The notes beneath the pieces were generated by a model. It saw only the letters and a program-made list of their open reading frames with translations. It had not been told where the DNA came from and did no database searches. Positions 42,157 to 45,634 of a stretch of DNA of 45,634 nucleotides are shown piece by piece; the stretch's first letter is position 1, and every line of letters starts with the position of its first letter. Source of the stretch: Chitinophagaceae bacterium (lineage in GTDB: Bacteria; Bacteroidota; Bacteroidia; Chitinophagales; Chitinophagaceae); NCBI GenBank assembly GCA_017853235.1, contig JAFMJX010000001.1, positions 1 through 45,634 of the forward strand, written 5' to 3'. The position numbers were made by a program, and so were the translations under genes.

Positions 42157-43635
42157 TTATCTATTCATGCTGGCCAAAAACTCTTCATTGTCTTTAGTGC
42201 CTCGCATACGTTTTAATAATTCATTCATTGCTTCGTCGGTATTCATATCGTTGATGAATAAACGAAGAATATTCATTCTGCCTAATACGTCTTTATCTAA
42301 TAATAAATCATCCCGTCTAGTACTTGAACCTACCAAATCAATCGCAGGGAAAATACGTTTGTTTGCTAAACGACGATCTAATACTAATTCCATATTACCC
42401 GTTCCCTTGAATTCTTCAAAAATAACCTCATCCATTTTAGAACCTGTTTCAATTAACGCAGTTGCTAAAATAGTTAAGGATCCTCCGTTTTCAATTTTAC
42501 GAGCGGCTCCAAAAAATTGTTTTGGTTTTTGCATTGCGTTAGCTTCTACACCACCCGACAATACTTTACCAGAACTTGGCGCGACTGTATTATGTGCACG
42601 CGCTAAACGTGTAATAGAATCTAATAAAATAACCACATCGTGTCCGCATTCTACCAATCGCTTTGCTTTTTGTAAAGCCATTGTAGAAACCTTAACATGT
42701 TTTTCGGCGGGTTCATCAAAGGTAGAAGCAATGACTTCTGCTTTCACAGAACGTTCCACATCGGTTACCTCTTCCGGACGTTCATCTACCAACACCACCA
42801 TTAAATAACATTCGGGATGATTTGCCGCAATAGCATTGGCTACTTCTTTCAACAACATGGTTTTACCCACTTTAGGTTGCGCCACAATCAAACCTCTTTG
42901 GCCTTTACCAATAGGCGTAAACAAATCCATGATACGCGTACTGTAATTGTTAGAAGAAGTATATAAGTTTAGTTTTTCAAAAGGAAACAATGGAGTTAAA
43001 TAATCAAAAGGAATACGATCGCGAATTTCATCAGGACGTTTTCCGTTGACATAATCAACCTTTGTTAATGCAAAATATTTTTCACCTTCTTTAGGAGGTC
43101 TAACAGATCCCTGAACAGTGTCGCCTGTTTTTAATCCAAATAATTTTATTTGAGAAGGAGATACATATACATCATCGGGTGAAGACAAGTAGTTATAATC
43201 TGAAGAACGTAAAAAACCATATCCATCGGGCATCATTTCTAATACACCTTCGGATGCAATGGCGCCGTCAAATTCAACATTGAAAACGGGTTCTTTGCGA
43301 GGTTGCGGATAGCGATGACCTTGTTGGTTTTGCTGACCATTTCCTCCGTTTTGTCCTTGAGTTGCCGTTCCTTGATTGTTTTGTGGTGCAGCGGTGTTGG
43401 TTCCGGCTTCGGTGGATGGTTCAGCACTTGCAGCACTTTCGTCTCCAAATAATGCTTGCGCAATTTTAGAAGCCTTATCGTCTTCGCTGTTGTCCTTAAC
43501 GGGCTCTGCTTTTTTAGTTGCCGCTGGTTTTTTGGTAGCGGAAGTTTTTTTAGAATCTGCTGGTGCAGCTTTTGCAGCTGGGGCGGCAGCAACGGTTTTG
43601 CGTCCCCTTTTTGGTTTTTCGTCTTTGTCTTGCAC
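42157..43635 (-). CDS. rho: transcription termination factor Rho with long disordered N-terminus
   Basis: Hexameric RNA-dependent ATPase that ends transcription. The catalytic part is standard: a cold-shock-like RNA-binding domain (about 120-200, MMPDGYGFLRSSDYNYL), Walker A VAQPKVGKT (around 251-259, Lys258), Walker B region DVVILLDSITRLARAHN, the Q-loop VLSGGVEANA and the R-loop GTGNMEL. The first 115 residues are low-complexity (Ala/Lys/Pro, then Gln/Asn/Gly), longer than in E. coli. In Bacteroides thetaiotaomicron a similar extension is reported to drive Rho condensates. The start is GTG at 43635; a weak parS-like sequence overlaps it. Confidence 0.95.
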   Translation of the reverse strand: MQDKDEKPKRGRKTVAAAPAAKAAPADSKKTSATKKPAATKKAEPVKDNSEDDKASKIAQALFGDESAASAEPSTEAGTNTAAPQNNQGTATQGQNGGNGQQNQQGHRYPQPRKEPVFNVEFDGAIASEGVLEMMPDGYGFLRSSDYNYLSSPDDVYVSPSQIKLFGLKTGDTVQGSVRPPKEGEKYFALTKVDYVNGKRPDEIRDRIPFDYLTPLFPFEKLNLYTSSNNYSTRIMDLFTPIGKGQRGLIVAQPKVGKTMLLKEVANAIAANHPECYLMVVLVDERPEEVTDVERSVKAEVIASTFDEPAEKHVKVSTMALQKAKRLVECGHDVVILLDSITRLARAHNTVAPSSGKVLSGGVEANAMQKPKQFFGAARKIENGGSLTILATALIETGSKMDEVIFEEFKGTGNMELVLDRRLANKRIFPAIDLVGSSTRRDDLLLDKDVLGRMNILRLFINDMNTDEAMNELLKRMRGTKDNEEFLASMNR

Positions 43636-43643
43636 GTGTAACT
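43628..43643. promoter_or_regulatory. degenerate parS-like sequence at the rho start
   Basis: TCTTGCACGTGTAACT keeps the CACGTG core and differs from TGTTNCACGTGNAACA at two defined positions. It lies 3 kb from the two good sites; chance is possible. Confidence 0.25.
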
Positions 43644-43858
43644 ATAGTTTATTTAAAAATCGAATAAAGATCTGGGATGGTTTGAAACTTTTTTGAAATT
43701 TCGGTCGGGATAAATTGACCGGCAAATTGATAGGAGCGATAAAAGTAAATGAAATGATTCGCTCGTTTCTACTGCAATGTTAAGTAGATTTTTAGTAAAA
43801 AAACAATTTTTTATACGTTTTTGTGCCTAAATGAGGGTGTTGGGCCCTCGAAACCGAT

Positions 43859-43866
43859 TATCTTTG
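43859..43866 (+). promoter_or_regulatory. -7 promoter box (TATCTTTG) of asnS
   Basis: Exact TAnnTTTG, 18 nt before the asnS ATG at 43885. A TTG at 43840-43842 (spacer 16 nt) may be the -33 element. The 249-bp rho-asnS spacer holds nothing else that I can identify. Confidence 0.55.
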
Positions 43867-43884
43867 CCATTCGAAATAATATAT

Positions 43885-45333
43885 ATGTTCAACCAACGAA
43901 TAAAAATCAAGCAATTGTTAAGCGGGACCCCAACGGGTACCCAAGTAGTGGTCATGGGATGGGTGCGCACATTTCGTAATAATCAATTTATTGCGTTAAA
44001 CGACGGAAGCACGAACGCTAACTTGCAAGTAGTAGCAAGCTTGGGTGAATTTGACGAAGCTGTTTTAAAAAGAATCACCACGGGCGCTTCTTTAAAAGTA
44101 ACAGGAACGGTGGTTGAAAGTTTAGGAAAGGGTCAAACGATAGAAGTAAAAGCAACAAGCATTGAAATTTTAGGAGACAGCGATGCCGAAAAATATCCCT
44201 TACAACCTAAAAAACATTCACTCGAATTTTTAAGAGAAAAAGCACATTTACGTTTTCGCACGAATACCTTTTCTTCCGTGTTTAGAGTAAGACACGCGTT
44301 GGCATTTGCGGTGCATCAATTTTTTAACGAAAGAGGATTTGTGTATTTACACACTCCTATAATTACAAGTTCGGATGCAGAGGGTGCTGGTGAAATGTTT
44401 CGTGTGACAACACTTCCAATGGAAGGTGCACCCAAAAACGAACAGGGAGAAATTGATTATACTCAGGACTTTTTTGGTAAGAGTACTAACTTAACGGTGA
44501 GTGGACAACTTGAAGGAGAGCTAGGCGCCATGGCGTTTTCAGAGATTTATACTTTTGGTCCAACCTTTCGCGCCGAAAATTCTAATACAACTCGTCACTT
44601 GGCAGAATTTTGGATGATAGAACCCGAAATGGCTTTTCATGATATTGAAGACAATATGAACTTGGCAGAAGCATTCATTAAATATTTGATTGAATATGTA
44701 ATGAAAAATAATGCTGATGATTTAGCTTTTTTAGATGCTAGATTAGCCGAAGAAGAAAAACAACTGCCTACCGAAAAAAGAAGCGGACTTGGATTACTTG
44801 AGAAATTAAACTTTGTATTAAACAATAATTTTGAAAGAATTACTTATACCGAAGCCATTGATATTTTATTAAGCAGCAATCATTATAAGAAAAAGAAATT
44901 TCAATATGATGTAAAGTGGGGCATTGATTTACAAAGTGAACATGAACGATATTTAGTAGAACAACATTTTAAAAAGCCGGTCATTGTAACGGGATATCCT
45001 GCAGCTATTAAAGCATTTTATATGCGGATGAATGATGGTTGCGAACCGGGCAAAGAAACTGTTGCTGCAATGGATATTTTAGCCCCTGGTATTGGAGAAA
45101 TTGTAGGGGGTAGTCAACGTGAGGAGAGATTAGAAGTGTTAGAAGCAAGAATGAGGTCCATGCATGTGCCGGTAGAGGAGATGAGCTGGTACTTAGATAC
45201 TAGACGCTTTGGAACTGTACCCCATGCGGGATTTGGCTTGGGTTTTGAGAGAATGATCCAGTTTGTAACAGGAATGACGAATATTAGAGACGTTATTGCA
45301 TTTGCTAGAACGCCCAAAAACTGTGAGTATTAA
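43885..45333 (+). CDS. asnS: asparaginyl-tRNA synthetase
   Basis: Class IIb synthetase charging tRNA-Asn. The 482 residues begin with an OB-fold anticodon-binding domain (about 1-105, VVVMGWVRTFRNNQFIALNDGS). The catalytic domain holds motif 1 (FFNERGFVYLHTPIITSSD), motif 2 (FGPTFRAENSNTTRHLAEFWMIEPE) and motif 3 (GFGLGFERMIQFVTGM), plus the family's helical insertion. The upstream in-frame ATG at 43831 precedes the promoter box, so ATG 43885 is the start. It is read toward tRNA-Phe. Confidence 0.95.
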   Translation: MFNQRIKIKQLLSGTPTGTQVVVMGWVRTFRNNQFIALNDGSTNANLQVVASLGEFDEAVLKRITTGASLKVTGTVVESLGKGQTIEVKATSIEILGDSDAEKYPLQPKKHSLEFLREKAHLRFRTNTFSSVFRVRHALAFAVHQFFNERGFVYLHTPIITSSDAEGAGEMFRVTTLPMEGAPKNEQGEIDYTQDFFGKSTNLTVSGQLEGELGAMAFSEIYTFGPTFRAENSNTTRHLAEFWMIEPEMAFHDIEDNMNLAEAFIKYLIEYVMKNNADDLAFLDARLAEEEKQLPTEKRSGLGLLEKLNFVLNNNFERITYTEAIDILLSSNHYKKKKFQYDVKWGIDLQSEHERYLVEQHFKKPVIVTGYPAAIKAFYMRMNDGCEPGKETVAAMDILAPGIGEIVGGSQREERLEVLEARMRSMHVPVEEMSWYLDTRRFGTVPHAGFGLGFERMIQFVTGMTNIRDVIAFARTPKNCEY

Positions 45334-45340
45334 TATAATT

Positions 45341-45370
45341 ATCAGCTAGATATAGCGGCTGGTTTTTTTG
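45341..45370 (+). terminator. weak terminator after asnS
   Basis: Imperfect hairpin (CAGC 45343-45346 with GCTG 45358-45361 and partial internal pairing) followed by seven T. The T-run also serves as the -33 region of the tRNA promoter. Confidence 0.4.
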
Positions 45371-45397
45371 TATTATAAGATTCCCTGCCTATATTTG
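45367..45397 (+). promoter_or_regulatory. textbook Bacteroidota promoter of tRNA-Phe
   Basis: TTTG at 45367-45370, a 19-nt spacer, then TATATTTG at 45390-45397 (exact TAnnTTTG). The best promoter in the window; transcription would begin about 40 nt before the tRNA. Confidence 0.75.
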
Positions 45398-45404
45398 CGA
45401 CCCA

Positions 45405-45442
45405 ATCGGAGAAATCTGATGGGGATGGATGAAAAATCCGAT
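45405..45442 (+). other. tRNA leader hairpin
   Basis: ATCGGA (45405-45410) can pair with TCCGAT (45437-45442), closing the leader exactly at the first base of the tRNA, where RNase P would cut. Confidence 0.35.
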
Positions 45443-45515
45443 GGTGCGGTAGCTCAGTCGGTAGAGCAAAGGACTGAAAATCCTTGTGTCGCCGGTTCGA
45501 TCCCGGCCCACACCA
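45443..45515 (+). tRNA. tRNA-Phe (anticodon GAA)
   Basis: A 73-nt cloverleaf without encoded CCA: D-stem GCTC/GAGC, anticodon stem AAGGA/TCCTT around loop CTGAAAA (GAA at 45476-45478), T-stem GCCGG/CCGGC with loop TTCGATC, discriminator A45515. The acceptor stem GGTGCGG/CCACACC pairs except for a C5-A68 mismatch, which is unusual and could mean that one side of the tRNA has been replaced, for instance by element insertion. Confidence 0.95.
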
Positions 45516-45518
45516 CTT

Positions 45519-45561
45519 AAAGGCTTGATTATCAGTGAATAACGCTGAAAATCAAGCCTTT
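45519..45561 (+). terminator. terminator after tRNA-Phe
   Basis: Perfect 12-bp stem AAAGGCTTGATT / AATCAAGCCTTT, 19-nt loop (with an inner TCAG/CTGA pair), then TT. It starts 4 nt after the tRNA. Confidence 0.85.
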
Positions 45562-45572
45562 TTCAATTAAAA

Positions 45573-45594
45573 TATATGCAAATTCCTGCATATA
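45573..45594. repeat. inverted repeat TATATGCA / TGCATATA
   Basis: Perfect 8-bp arms with a 6-nt spacer just past the tRNA-Phe terminator; part of a repeat-rich edge. Confidence 0.6.
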
Positions 45595-45607
45595 GCTGCA
45601 TTGTCCT

Positions 45608-45627
45608 GGCGACAAATAGGCGACAAA
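45608..45627 (+). repeat. tandem GGCGACAAA repeats (possible integrase arm sites)
   Basis: GGCGACAAA occurs at 45608-45616 and 45619-45627, an 11-bp period (one helical turn). Such spaced repeats next to a tRNA gene resemble tyrosine-integrase arm sites; the window ends before any integrase can be seen. Confidence 0.4.
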
Positions 45628-45634
45628 ATAGAGG

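Noticed and set aside
43831..43884. Upstream ATG of asnS
   Set aside because: The extra 18 residues precede the TATCTTTG box and are not part of the OB-fold domain.
45576..45634. Short open frame (ATG at 45576) running to the window end
   Set aside because: Only 19 codons visible, made largely of the repeat sequence; not enough to call a gene.
1..45634. CRISPR arrays, insertion sequences, toxin-antitoxin or defence islands
   Set aside because: No regularly spaced repeats, transposase-like frames or defence genes seen; nearly all of the sequence is accounted for by housekeeping genes.

Overview
The window looks like chromosomal DNA of a Bacteroidota bacterium, most likely in or near the Chitinophagaceae. 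This is inferred from AT-rich DNA, repeated TAnnTTTG -7 promoter boxes, few Shine-Dalgarno sequences, a Rho with a long disordered N-terminus, DUF2480 and bacterial GH3 proteins, and Kdo metabolism. About 37 protein genes are packed tightly on both strands. I see no insertion sequence, CRISPR array or rRNA operon.

Layout. 1-4.5 kb: 3' part of a UvrD/PcrA helicase, an Nfu-type Fe-S scaffold, a DctA-like transporter and a duplicated-domain lipoprotein. 4.5-8.7 kb: KdnB-like Fe-ADH, a sugar-porter MFS, kdsB and a sterol-desaturase-family oxygenase (outer-membrane sugar and lipid chemistry). 8.7-17.8 kb: dnaN, recX, a nitrilase-family amidase, nagA, thiL, an IMPase, and a GH3/LysE/hypothetical/mtgA run. 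17.8-25.8 kb, all on the minus strand: NR kinase, pnuC, uvrB, M28 peptidase, mgsA, acyltransferase, recA. 25.8-26.6 kb: a gene-free AT-rich stretch with a cluster of DnaA-box-like 9-mers. 26.6-31.2 kb, all plus: PpiD/SurA-like foldase, DUF2480, kynU, SGNH hydrolase. 31.3-41.2 kb, all minus: polA, two secreted amidohydrolases, mnmG, ybeY. 41.2-45.6 kb: feoA, nadD, rho (minus), asnS, tRNA-Phe, and a repeat-rich edge that may be an integration site.

The most interesting signal is a possible replication-origin neighbourhood. Two parS-type palindromes (one a perfect TGTTCCACGTGGAACA) lie 70 bp apart between mnmG and ybeY, one of them inside the ybeY coding end. The long gene-free stretch between recA and ppiD carries DnaA-box-like sites and separates a minus-strand block from a plus-strand block. 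Both point to oriC within or near this window, although dnaA, parA and parB are not here.

Genome maintenance is well represented (uvrD, dnaN, recX, uvrB, recA, polA, mnmG, ybeY, rho). A smaller NAD theme appears in pnuC, NR kinase, nadD and kynU. Several promoters put the -7 box only 3-4 nt before the ATG (uvrB, IMPase, DUF2480, polA), suggesting leaderless or nearly leaderless mRNAs.
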